A stretch of DNA of 64,000 nt from the NCBI GenBank assembly GCA_014084085.1, contig NPFB01000107.1:68289-132288 (forward strand). Reading direction: 5' to 3'. Below, one piece after another: positions 1 to 8,824 of this stretch (the stretch's first letter is position 1; each line of letters begins with the position of its first letter). A program made the position numbers and the translations under genes. A model generated the notes under the pieces. The model was not told the DNA's origin and did not search any database. It saw only the letters and a list, made by a program, of their open reading frames with translations. The stretch is from Hondaea fermentalgiana. Lineage: Eukaryota; Sar; Bigyra; Thraustochytrida; Thraustochytriidae.

Positions 1-52
<52 letters not shown>
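1..52. repeat. (GCT)n trinucleotide microsatellite
   Basis: About 17 uninterrupted GCT/CTG units open the window. The tract may belong to a gene lying mostly left of the window, for example a poly-Ala, poly-Leu, poly-Gln or poly-Ser run, but nothing here fixes a reading frame. Confidence 0.95.
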
Positions 53-54
<2 letters not shown>

Positions 55-1946
55 GCCTTGCGAGCGAGGAAGGGCCGCGACGGCCGTCGCTTGGCGCCTG
101 GCGGCTGGTCCAAGGACACCGGGAACGATGTTCTCACTGCAGCCGTCGCTGTTGCAATGCTGAGCGACTCCAGCGTGGGCCCCTCGCCTCGCTGCTCCAG
201 CGGCGCTTGCGGGCGCCCGCAACCAGCGCGAGCCAGCGCATCGAACTGACTCGGGGCAGCTGCCAGGCTCCCGCTCTGGCGCTGCTGGCGACGTGCCCAG
301 CGCGATACCTTGTCTTTGTGATCGACGTAGCGCAAGCTGGACTGGGCTGGACCAGAGGCCTCCTTGCAGTCGGAGCTGCGCGCTTTGCAAGCCTGCCGCT
401 GCGGCACCACGTGCTGCTCGTCTCGCCGCAGTGCGAGTAGGACGGGTGACGTTCCCGCGGAGCCACCGCAGACACCTGCCCTGCCAGGTCGCTGTGCTCT
501 GCCCGCACCGCTGGAGCACCAAGCTGCTGCGTATACTCTACGCAGTACGCAGAAGCTCTCAGGTCTCCCCGTTCGCCGACTCCATTTCGCGCCGACTCTC
601 CGCTCCGAGCAGTCTCTCTGCTCCCTTCACCTCGCGCGGCCGCCAAGGGTTGGCCGCTGGAGCTCCGCGTGCCGGCGCCGCCGCGCTGCCCGGCGCGAGG
701 CGCGGAGGGGAGGAAGCTTGCCCTGGGGCGCGCGCGAGGTCAGGCGCCCTGGCGCGCACCCGAGCGAGGGAGGGAGGCAGACGTCTACTAGGAGGGAGGG
801 GTTCGAGCGCAGCGCACGTGTGGCACGTGCCTGCTCGCGGCGCGCGGCGGCGGCCTGCCTCGCTCCTCTCCTCTCCTCTCCTCGGGCTCGCCAGCCACCG
901 GCGGGACGCGCGCGGGTTGCGCGCCCACCCTGGCGCCAGCTGCAGCTGCACTCAGCCAGCGAGCGCAGCCGCTGCACGTGGTGCAGCGCGTCCGAGACGG
1001 TCTTGCACACAGGGACGCTCTTGCATGGCCTTCCCTGTGAGAGCACGTGCTGCTTATTTTTTTTTAAAATTAAACACAAAGTTTTGTAAGCACGCGGCAG
1101 CGGCGGCCAGTTCTAGTTACGCACCTGGAGCGCCCACGTTCGTTTGGGGCGGCGACGGCAGGCAAGCTGGCCGCGTGCCGAGAGAAGGACGAATGGATGG
1201 GTGGATGGATGGATGGGAGCGGGGTTCGAGGGCATAGCGGCTGCTGCTCGCTTTTTTTCCTTTTTTCTGCTTCCTCCCTTTCTTGCTTTCTCTGGCGGCT
1301 GTTCAGGTTGGTTTATACTTATGTTCGACTTTCGTCCCTCCTTCGCTCTGTGTGACCCTTCAAGAAGACCGAGCGGCCCTCCAAGCAAGCAAAGCAAAAA
1401 AGCGCGCGCTATAGGCGGTGCAGCGCGGAGGAGAGCACGAGCGAAGAGCGCAAGCGGACGCCTCGGTCTGCGCGCGGCGGGGCGCGCGGCCCTCTGGCGG
1501 TCTGGCGGTCTGGACGTCTGGCGGTCTGGACGTCTGGCAGCCCGAGCGCTGTCTGCGCGAGGCGGGACGTGTAGGCGCGATCGAAAATCAACAGAGCCAG
1601 CTCCAGGGTCGCGCGCTCGCTCCACGCAGCGTCGCGCGGGGGAGGGAGGGAAAATAGGGGAAGGGGGAAAGGGGGGGGGGTCGCGGCAAGGGCTGCTTGC
1701 ACGGACCCGAAGACGACTTCAGTTGGGGCTGCTTGCACGGCGATCCGAGACGCCTTTAAGAAGCGGTCAGCACTTGGAGAACCTTCTTTCCCCTTCTCTC
1801 CTCACTCCTTTTCTCCTCTACTTGCGTGCCTTCCTTCGATCCTTCGTTCATTCATTCTGTCCTGACGGCCCGCCTACCTGCCTGCACCCGCAGCGGCCGC
1901 CTGCGGTGACGACCTCGTTCTACTCCCGTTTTCGACGTTCGCAAGC
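53..1946. other. GC-rich non-coding stretch upstream of the first gene
   Basis: Long open frames occur on both strands, but they are out-of-frame consequences of high GC: their translations are Arg/Ala/Ser-rich with no domain. Visible landmarks are a close pair of CACGTG hexamers near 816-832, a GGAT-type tetranucleotide run near 1194-1217, an octamer array at 1493-1540, a poly-G run near 1671-1680, and a pyrimidine-rich tract from about 1780 to 1860 just before the first credible ATG. I see no RNA gene. Confidence 0.6.
1493..1540. repeat. 8-bp tandem array TCTGGCGG/TCTGGACG
   Basis: Six octamer units alternate between TCTGGCGG and TCTGGACG, the last being TCTGGCAG. The period is not a multiple of three, so a coding origin is unlikely. 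Confidence 0.85.
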
Positions 1947-2399
1947 ATGAGCTCGCACGAGCTAGGCGCCGAGGTGCTGCAAGAGCTCTGCGAATTTATC
2001 GGTCCAGAAGTTGACCCCGAGCACTGCGACGTCGCTCATGCCATCGAGTTGGCTGATGACGACGTAGAAATGAACGAATTCTTGCAGGTGACCCTCGCGC
2101 AGGCTCACGACTTACAGCCAACCTCGGGCGAAGACCAGAGCATCGCTTCATCAGCGCAGGAGATGACCAATACTGATACGAATCTGAGTATCGAAGTCGT
2201 CTTGTTGAAGGACAGCGTTACTCCGGAGCAGGGGGCTGCTCAGGATTCGTCAGACCATTCTCATGTTCAGGAGCAAAATCAGACTCGAGTCGAAACGAGC
2301 ATCGGTCCAGCCAAGGCCAAGCAGTCGCTTGCGAAGAAACATACCTCGTCCGAGTCCTCCGATTCCGTTCCGTCCCAGCTTACCCCGCAAACGATTTAG
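1947..2399 (+). CDS. Small hypothetical Ser/Glu/Gln-rich protein
   Basis: 150 codons from a good ATG, after a long pyrimidine-rich leader. I do not recognise the family. The N-terminal half is acidic (Glu/Asp) and probably helical. The C-terminal half is Ser/Gln/Thr-rich and likely disordered, ending in a motif of the form KQSLAKKHTSS...VPSQL. The frame ends at TAG (2397-2399). An 84-bp repeat of that last motif continues in the same frame after the stop, as far as a second TAG at 2511-2513. Either the gene has been shortened by a stop mutation, the stop is read through, or a splice removes it. Function unknown. Confidence 0.5.
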   Translation: MSSHELGAEVLQELCEFIGPEVDPEHCDVAHAIELADDDVEMNEFLQVTLAQAHDLQPTSGEDQSIASSAQEMTNTDTNLSIEVVLLKDSVTPEQGAAQDSSDHSHVQEQNQTRVETSIGPAKAKQSLAKKHTSSESSDSVPSQLTPQTI

Positions 2400-2471
2400 G
2401 TTAAGCAGGCGCTTGCGAAGAAACATACCTCGTCGGCGTCCTCCGAATTCATTCCTTCCCAGCTTGCCCTC
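2319..2471 (+). repeat. In-frame 84-bp duplicated segment spanning a TAG stop
   Basis: Two copies begin at about 2319 and 2403. Both encode K-Q-(S/A)-LAKKHTSS-x-SS-(D/E)-x-x-PSQL. The period is 84 bp, exactly 28 codons, so the second copy stays in frame with the first. The TAG at 2397-2399 separates them. Confidence 0.85.
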
Positions 2472-3312
2472 CCCAGGCGACTTGCAACATCGCCAAGTCA
2501 CAATGAACATTAGGGGATCTGCGGCGATTGCATAGTCTTTCGCTCTTAGATATCTATTCTTTCATGCCATTTCTTTGCAGCATGCCTTCTATTCAATCTC
2601 AATCCATCTGGTTCTTTGTAGATTCAATTTGTCTTTTGTTCACGAACACGACCGCTTGTCCATTGTATTCTGAGAAAGAGGCAATGCAGATACCGGGAAC
2701 GATTGAGCCAAAGTAAATACAGATAGTCTGATCTGATCCAAGGACCTGAACCAGCAGTATACAAGTTTTCGGCATGGTTCTGCGGTCACACTTGCATTCA
2801 GGCTTCAAAGCTGGATCTCTACAGATAATCTGTTTGTCGTTCTACATGCCTCATTGTTAGTAAAGACAAGATCTTCTTCCCAAGTCTGCAAAGGGGGATG
2901 AGACAATATCTGCAAAGGTGAGACAAGACAAGATCTTTCCCCCCAAGTCTGCAAAGGCGCGACAAGACAAGATTTTTTCTTTCAAGTCTGCAAAGATATG
3001 ACAATATGAACGCGTCGCCTTTATCATTCTACATGTCTCATATTCTCGCAGACATAATGTCTGCTGCAATGGCTCTAGCAAGTTGCAGAGGCTTTAACAA
3101 TCTTTTCCTCTCTTCTTTTTTTCTTCCTTTTGGAAAAAGACCAGAAAGACAAAGGCAAGACAAGGATCAAAGAGTTGACCTTGACCATAGTCTCTCTTTC
3201 TTTCCTTCTCTTTTCTTGAAAACAATACTCCAATAGGCGATCTTTGAACACTGCATGATACCAAAAAAAAGAGGGTAACTTCTATGTTTCTTGTTGTTTT
3301 TGAAATTTAGCT
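2400..3312. other. AT-richer intergenic region with degenerate tandem repeats
   Basis: It lies between the first gene and the 3' end of TIM50. Its base composition is clearly lower in GC than the flanks. From about 2860 to 3010 there are three imperfect units built on GACAAGATCTT and CAAGTCTGCAAAG. A longer segment around TTCTACATG(C/T)CTCAT is present near 2840 and again near 3029. No credible gene is seen. Confidence 0.6.
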
Positions 3313-4593
3313 TCAACGCCCAAGACCCAGCGAGGACCAGAGGGTCCCGGTAGGCGCGGCCGGCTTGGCGGGCTCCTCAGGCTGCTCGATCTGCTTCTTG
3401 ACCTCCTCCGGAGGCGGCAAGTTATTGGCCTGATCAATGGGAGTCATGGCCAAAGGCACCTCGAACTGAGGCTGGGCCGCCTGCTGCGCCTGCTGCGCCT
3501 GAGCAGCCTGCTGGCTCTCGGCAGATGGCGCCGAAGATGACGAGGAGCCGCCTCCAAAGAACCCGCCCTTGCGGATGGCGCCCGCAAGCGTTCCAGACTG
3601 CTGTTTCTCGCGTTGCGCAAGGCGTTCCTTCATCTCCTGCTTAAAGGTGGCGCCGATATCCTTGCCCTTGTAGCGGGCCAGCTCGGGTCGCACATCAGCC
3701 GGGTCACGGACTGCCAGGTCCTCCAGAAAGGGAACCAAATCAAACAGCGTCGTGTCCTCCTGCGTGGGGTCCTCAAAGGGCTTGACAATAATGCAGTTCT
3801 CTGGCTGCTTCGGCACCGACTTTGCCTTGTCATCAATCACAATGACGCGGCCGAGGTCGCGGTTCAGGTGCGAAAGATCCTTGATGTGCTCACCGTCCTC
3901 GTACACGGTGGCCTCACGGAAAAGCTTCGACTGCATCACATTCGAAGAGTCCAAGCTGTACACAAAGGGCTCCAGGAAGAAGCTGTTGCCGTTCGTAAAG
4001 AGGACAATCTCGTAAAACATTGACAGACGGTGGAGCAGGTAGTCAGCACCAGGGCGCTTTGCCGCGCGCCAGCCGTGCCGCGAGTCCCACTCGAGGTGAC
4101 ACAAGGTGTCCTCAAAGTCCAGGACCAGCGTAATAGGCTGCGTCATGCCCGGCGGCAGCGTTTCCATGGGAAAGTCCGGCAGCAGCTCGTCGCTGATCGG
4201 GTCCGTGAACGACTTGGCCGCAGACTTGACCTGCTCGCTCACCCAATCCACGCTCGCGCCCAGCGGCGTGCCATTGTACACGTTCTTCATGAACCACTTG
4301 TTGCCTTCCTCATGAAACGCAAAGAACCCCGTCGCGCCGAGAATGCCGCCCACGCCCAGAAGCCAGCCCAGAGTGCCCACGCCGCCTTCATCATTTCGCA
4401 AAAGAGCCTCGTCCCTTGCGCGGCGCTTGGCCGCCAGCTGCTCCGCAATCTCGCGGTTCTTCGACGACTTGGTCGACGAAGACGTGCTCGTGCTGCTGCA
4501 CATCCGCTGCTGCACGCGCGACGCCGTCGTCGTGCGCGTCCGCGGAAGCGCCGCGCGTCCGAGACGCTGCGCTGCAAGCTTCATGGTCAGCAT
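3313..4593 (-). CDS. TIM50: TIM50, mitochondrial inner-membrane import translocase subunit
   Basis: Receptor subunit of the TIM23 complex, which passes presequence proteins from TOM to TIM23. About 426 aa from the ATG at 4593; an in-frame ATG at 4584 is an alternative. The N-terminus is Arg/Ser/Thr-rich without acidic residues, like a mitochondrial presequence. A hydrophobic segment (GWLLGVGGILGATGFFAF) is the likely inner-membrane anchor. The following FCP1-like domain carries LDFEDTLCHLEW, GWRAAKRPG, YEIVLFT, LFREATVYEDG and IKDLSHLNRDL, a clear match to TIM50. The phosphatase DxDxT motif reads DFEDT, so the second Asp is replaced, as expected for a non-catalytic member. The C-terminal tail is Gln/Ala-rich and low in complexity. 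It is divergent with CEP104. Confidence 0.93.
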   Translation of the reverse strand: MLTMKLAAQRLGRAALPRTRTTTASRVQQRMCSSTSTSSSTKSSKNREIAEQLAAKRRARDEALLRNDEGGVGTLGWLLGVGGILGATGFFAFHEEGNKWFMKNVYNGTPLGASVDWVSEQVKSAAKSFTDPISDELLPDFPMETLPPGMTQPITLVLDFEDTLCHLEWDSRHGWRAAKRPGADYLLHRLSMFYEIVLFTNGNSFFLEPFVYSLDSSNVMQSKLFREATVYEDGEHIKDLSHLNRDLGRVIVIDDKAKSVPKQPENCIIVKPFEDPTQEDTTLFDLVPFLEDLAVRDPADVRPELARYKGKDIGATFKQEMKERLAQREKQQSGTLAGAIRKGGFFGGGSSSSSAPSAESQQAAQAQQAQQAAQPQFEVPLAMTPIDQANNLPPPEEVKKQIEQPEEPAKPAAPTGTLWSSLGLGR

Positions 4594-5275
4594 TTTCTGC
4601 AGCGTCTTCGCTCTCCACCTCCGTCGGTGCCGTCCACCGAGACCAAAAAGCCCCGGGTCTGCGCTCTGCCCGAGCGCGCTGCGGCCGCGCCCGCCTTTCA
4701 CTCTTCCGCGCGCAGCTGCTCGCCGCGCTCCTCGCTCGAGTCGATGGCGTCCTCCTGGGTCTCGATTCTCGAATGGTCAAAAGAAAGAAAGTCTCGAGGC
4801 CAATGGATATGCGTCGCCATTCTGATTCAAGAAATGAAAAAAGGCGACCCTTCGCACTCGCTCACTGCGTCTCAACAAAGCTTGCCAGTGCTTGTTTTCT
4901 TCGTCCGCTTGCCAAAGCTTGCCAAAGCTTGCCTCTTGCTGGCCTGCCGCCTGCCGAGCTGACCGCAAAAATCGCGAGGACTGGCGGAGATCCAATGTTG
5001 GCAGCGGTGGAAGCGGCAGCCCGGCCTTGCCTTGCTACGCGTGTCGCGGGTGTCGAGAAACCTGGGCCTACGTGGAGTCCGAGTTCTGAGACTGTCTCAA
5101 CGGCTACACGACATAGAAGTAGGACGGGTTTACCACGCGCATCGACGCATCGCAAAGACAAACAAACAATCAAACAAACGCCCATTTGGGGAAAGGCGGG
5201 CCGGGCCGGGCTGGGAGGGAGGGAGAGAGAGAGGGAGCGGAGAGAAGGCCGCCCCCGCGGGGCGGGGCCGAGAAG
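4594..5275. promoter_or_regulatory. Shared upstream region of TIM50 (minus) and CEP104 (plus)
   Basis: About 680 bp between two divergent start codons. It contains a direct repeat of TTGCCAAAGC near 4905-4930 and a purine-rich GGGAGAGAGAG tract near 5215-5245. No TATA-like box stands out. Open frames on the plus strand are Arg/Ser-rich shadows. Confidence 0.45.
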
Positions 5276-7681
5276 ATGCCGGAGCGACAGGCGCGACGCC
5301 GCGGCGTCGAGGCAACAGAGCCGGCCTTTGCACAGTCAAAGAACGCAATTGAGCACGAGCAAGAGCACAAAGACCAACACGGCCAGAGCTCGCTGGACAG
5401 GCTTGGGCCCCTTCACTTCCAGGCCTTTGCGATTCAGGGCAAGGGCGGCCGCCGGCTTCGACTACAGACGCGAAAGCGTCAAGGCGGGAGAGGAGGCAGC
5501 ACCCTCGCGTGGGAATCGCCGCCCAGAGCAGACTTTCCCCAAGAGATTCTGCTCAACTTTGCCCCAGCCTTTGTACACGAGATCCGCATTCTCTGCCATG
5601 CAGCCAAAACTCCATCCAGCGCAGAGATTCACATTGGCGAAACCGGTGCCGACGCCGTCAGGCTCGGACGCATCGAGTTTTCCAATGGCATCGCCTCCGA
5701 TTATACAGCCAGCGAAGTCAAATGCATCTCCATTCAGCGCACCTGCACGTATATTCACCTCATCGTTGAAGGATGCTTTGCAAACGCCCGCAATCCGGCC
5801 ATGCAAGCGCAAATATCCGCTCTCGTAGTTCTTGGCGCAAGTCTAGGTCAGCAAGAGCCTATCGAAACCGAAGCTTCAAGCACCACCACGCCTCGACCCA
5901 GGTCTTCGAGAGTTCAAAGCGCCCTCGAGAGTCTGCGTGCACTTCTCGACGCCTCCATGCATCATGTAGACCGCCAGCACAGGGAGCAAGCGGAACACAT
6001 GAAACAGCGACTCGAGGGCCTCGAGGCGGCAAAGGAGCGCGCTGTCGCCGCCGAAGATTTTGCGAGGGCCGCAGAACTCAAAGTCTCCCTGGAGACTCTT
6101 GCTGGGCGTGCGTTGGCGCAACTCGAAACCGCGCGCAAGTCTCGTGCCGCGCAAGAAAACATGAACAGTGGACGAAGCTCCGCAAGTGACGCAAGCTTTC
6201 GCGCCGCCCAGGACGCCGCGCGTGCTCTCATATTTGGACCCAAAGAGCCTGACCCGTTTGCGCCAAAAGAGGTACAGCCCGAGACAGCAAACACAACGCA
6301 ACTACACAGCGAACGAGCCGAGGACACACCGTCGTCTGCGCCCATCCAAAACGATCCTGGCGGACCTCAACTACTTCGTTCGACCAAAAAACGCATTCGT
6401 CCCAGCGTTCGCATGCCCACCGCACTCGTCAAGGGTGGCCTTCTCATGGCAAAACACGTCAGTCAGCGTGCAAACGATCCTGCAAAACCCCAAAATCTGC
6501 CGCCACCTGACCCAGCGCAAAGTCAGAGCCTCGACGCCGTTTCCAGCGCACTTTTTCAACCAGTTGATTCGAACCAGCAGCCTCGAGTCGCTCACGGCAC
6601 CAACCCGACCAATCAGCCAAAGGAAGACGAGGAAAAGGACGGCGCCGCCCCCCAATCTACCTCGAAAGACAATCCTCCGATAAAAACCACCTTTCCGATC
6701 GAGCAATGGGACCTGGCCCTTGCAGTGGCCAGACGACAAAATGGGAGCAAAACACGAGCCCACGCAAACGGCCGCGAGGCAGATTGGACGCAAAGGTCCA
6801 TGTCGGACCGTTCGGAGCTTTCGGAAGTCTCCACAGACGAACTGAAGGACGTCGAAGCTGCGGCCCCGATTGATCATGTTCCACAGACGACGATACCAGA
6901 GGCTAACGACGCTCTGGCTACGATGACGAATGACATGGAATCATCTTTCAATCGTCAACGAAAGACGTACTCGCCGCGAGAGCAACTCGAGCATCAGCTC
7001 AAATGTGTTATAGAAGAGTCCATTAGCGTGAGCGATTGGGATGCAGCCGCCATGGATTATGCAAAGCTCGCCGGGCGTGGACTTGCGTCGGGTCGTCCGA
7101 AGACGGTCACTTTGGGTCTTGACCTCTTGGAAGTTATCTCTTTGCGTTTTGCGGAGCTCAAACAACAACGTGATGATGCAATTCTATCTCTTTGGGTAAC
7201 CTGCACAGACCTGCTTCGCGATCAAGACGCCGATGGGCTCTTGCACGCGCGAGTCAGGCGATCTCTACAGACCTTTGCCGGTGTGACTGCCGAGTCTGCA
7301 AAAACGCTCATGAATATTTTGCAAACGGGCACAACTGTAAGTTTGGACCAACCGCCCAGTCCAAATGGCGAGCAGACGCTTTCAGAAGATGCGCAATTCC
7401 TACTTTCGCATCGTCTCGAGGTGATCACCGTGCTTGTCGACGCAGTGGCTTCGACAAATGCTTTTGTTGCAAATTTGGCAATCTCCTTTGTCCAAAGTAT
7501 TCCCTTGCTCGACGCGGCGTCTGCGACCCAGCGCGCAGTCCATGTCGCATTACAGCGCTTGCACGACATTCGACGCGAGCATGATGAAACAGAGAGTCGT
7601 AGTCATGAGCCAAGCTCGTCTGACGCTGAGAGCAAATCGACCCCGCGCGACGGTGAGTCGGCAAGCCCCGCCGAGAAGTAA
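5276..7681 (+). CDS. CEP104: CEP104-like centrosomal/ciliary tip protein
   Basis: CEP104 binds microtubule plus ends at the ciliary tip and promotes axoneme elongation. The model is 801 aa from the ATG at 5276; the open frame extends upstream only through non-ATG codons, and residues 1-50 look unstructured, so the N-terminus is uncertain. An IFT25-like jelly-roll follows, with W-E-SP, FPQEILL, ILCH, EIHIG, RLGRIEFSNGI, CYIHLIV, and RNPAMQAQISAL matching CEP104. Next comes a helical region with a UVR-like pattern (AKERAVAAEDFARAAELK) at about 230-280, a long disordered linker, and a TOG-like helical domain at about 575-730. The tail is short. The C-terminal zinc-finger region of animal CEP104 is not seen, which makes this protein about 120 residues shorter. 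Confidence 0.82.
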   Translation: MPERQARRRGVEATEPAFAQSKNAIEHEQEHKDQHGQSSLDRLGPLHFQAFAIQGKGGRRLRLQTRKRQGGRGGSTLAWESPPRADFPQEILLNFAPAFVHEIRILCHAAKTPSSAEIHIGETGADAVRLGRIEFSNGIASDYTASEVKCISIQRTCTYIHLIVEGCFANARNPAMQAQISALVVLGASLGQQEPIETEASSTTTPRPRSSRVQSALESLRALLDASMHHVDRQHREQAEHMKQRLEGLEAAKERAVAAEDFARAAELKVSLETLAGRALAQLETARKSRAAQENMNSGRSSASDASFRAAQDAARALIFGPKEPDPFAPKEVQPETANTTQLHSERAEDTPSSAPIQNDPGGPQLLRSTKKRIRPSVRMPTALVKGGLLMAKHVSQRANDPAKPQNLPPPDPAQSQSLDAVSSALFQPVDSNQQPRVAHGTNPTNQPKEDEEKDGAAPQSTSKDNPPIKTTFPIEQWDLALAVARRQNGSKTRAHANGREADWTQRSMSDRSELSEVSTDELKDVEAAAPIDHVPQTTIPEANDALATMTNDMESSFNRQRKTYSPREQLEHQLKCVIEESISVSDWDAAAMDYAKLAGRGLASGRPKTVTLGLDLLEVISLRFAELKQQRDDAILSLWVTCTDLLRDQDADGLLHARVRRSLQTFAGVTAESAKTLMNILQTGTTVSLDQPPSPNGEQTLSEDAQFLLSHRLEVITVLVDAVASTNAFVANLAISFVQSIPLLDAASATQRAVHVALQRLHDIRREHDETESRSHEPSSSDAESKSTPRDGESASPAEK

Positions 7682-8203
7682 GAATATGAATCATGTGATA
7701 TACAATCGGATGCATGCATGCCTTCATGGAAAAGTGAATGAATGGAGAGGAGATACTCATATTTAGTAAAAATATCACTTGCATCAAACGCACGTTCATT
7801 GTGGTGTGAAGCTAAAATGTGCAAGTTCTTTTGACCAGTGTGTTTTTGCACAACAACGCTTTGTATCGTTTTACTCTGACGCAAGGTAGGACGACAAGTG
7901 CAAAGAAAGCAAGCAAAGTAATTCAGGCGAGCAGGTGCTTCAAGACGAGTCTCTTTCTTACGCAAAGTCAAAAAAATAGTACAGGAGAGCGAGGCACTTT
8001 TGGCAAAAGAGGGGGGAATGCGCAGAGATCAAACGGTCTGGAGTTTGTGAACAAAAGACATCCTGCGTGAACAACGCCGAGACAAACGAGCATCGTTCCA
8101 CATCAGACGAGCGTATCCACGTCCAGCTTATGAGACAAAAAGAATCACTCGAGCTAGCATCAAGGGAGACAGGGTCTCTTCCGTCCTCAGGCGAGCGCAC
8201 GAT
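7682..8203. other. 3' intergenic region between convergent CEP104 and RPC11
   Basis: About 520 bp, AT-richer than the genes, and expected to hold both 3' UTRs. It has several short A-rich runs and a GCATGCATGC-like palindrome near 7712. No gene is seen. Confidence 0.5.
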
Positions 8204-8539
8204 TCACTCCTTCCATTGCTCCTTGCATTGCGTACACTTGAGGAAAATTGTCATGGGCTCATCGGCGGAGCGCGTCTGAATTTGCATGTAATACGCACTG
8301 TTGTTTCCGCAGGCCTCGCAGCGGACCTCCGTCTGCGGCGCGTTCGCCCAGGCATCTTCGCCGCCCAGCACGTCGCTCTGCTCCTTGACGCGGACCACCT
8401 CGCGCACGCGCACGGGCGCCCCGCGCCGGATGTCGTTCACGTACGGGCATGCCACGCAGCGGAACCGATACGTGCCTTCCGCGCTGCGATTGTCCACAAT
8501 CAGCAGCAGCCCGTCCCACGGGCAGTACCGCAGACTCAT
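8204..8539 (-). CDS. POLR3K: DNA-directed RNA polymerase III subunit RPC11/RPC10 (POLR3K)
   Basis: Subunit needed for transcript cleavage and termination by RNA polymerase III. The model is 111 aa from the ATG at 8539; human POLR3K is 108 aa. Diagnostic blocks are CPYVNDI, VLGGEDAWAN and the TFIIS-like hairpin QTRSADEPMTIF, whose acidic Asp-Glu pair reaches the polymerase active site. The C-terminal zinc ribbon is intact (CEAC...CTQC). The N-terminal ribbon has one normal pair (CVAC), but the first pair reads C-P-W-D instead of C-P-x-C, so one zinc ligand is missing. The gene is divergent with the TatD gene, with 285 bp between the ATGs. Confidence 0.95.
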   Translation of the reverse strand: MSLRYCPWDGLLLIVDNRSAEGTYRFRCVACPYVNDIRRGAPVRVREVVRVKEQSDVLGGEDAWANAPQTEVRCEACGNNSAYYMQIQTRSADEPMTIFLKCTQCKEQWKE

Positions 8540-8824
8540 GCCGGCCCGGCGCGCCCCGCGAGCACTCGCACTCGGCTGCGCGCGGGACCTTTGGACGCGG
8601 CTCTGCCGGCGGCCATCGATTCTCCGCATCGCCGCGACCAGTCGGCTAAAGCCGGGCCCGCAAGTCGAAGTTCGCGAGAGTTCTACTTGGTTGCCGCGTA
8701 CGTACCGCTAGTTGCAGCGCAGAAAAGGGCCGAGTCGCGCCACTTCGCTTCGCGACCGCTTGGCATCAAGAAAGAGACCTCGAACCTCCAACGTTCGTTC
8801 GCTCGCTCGCTCGCTCGCCCGCTC
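8540..8824. promoter_or_regulatory. Bidirectional promoter region RPC11/TatD
   Basis: 285 bp between divergent ATGs. It contains a (GCTC)n tetranucleotide run at about 8800-8822 directly before the TatD start. Confidence 0.5.

Noticed and set aside
293..1950. Overlapping long plus-strand frames at the start of the window
   Set aside because: Arg/Ala/Ser-rich translation with no motif, overlapping frames on both strands, and no good ATG context. Treated as compositional.
4030..5828. Plus-strand frames of 310 and 470 codons opposite TIM50 and CEP104 5' DNA
   Set aside because: They lie antisense to or upstream of clear genes and show no family similarity.
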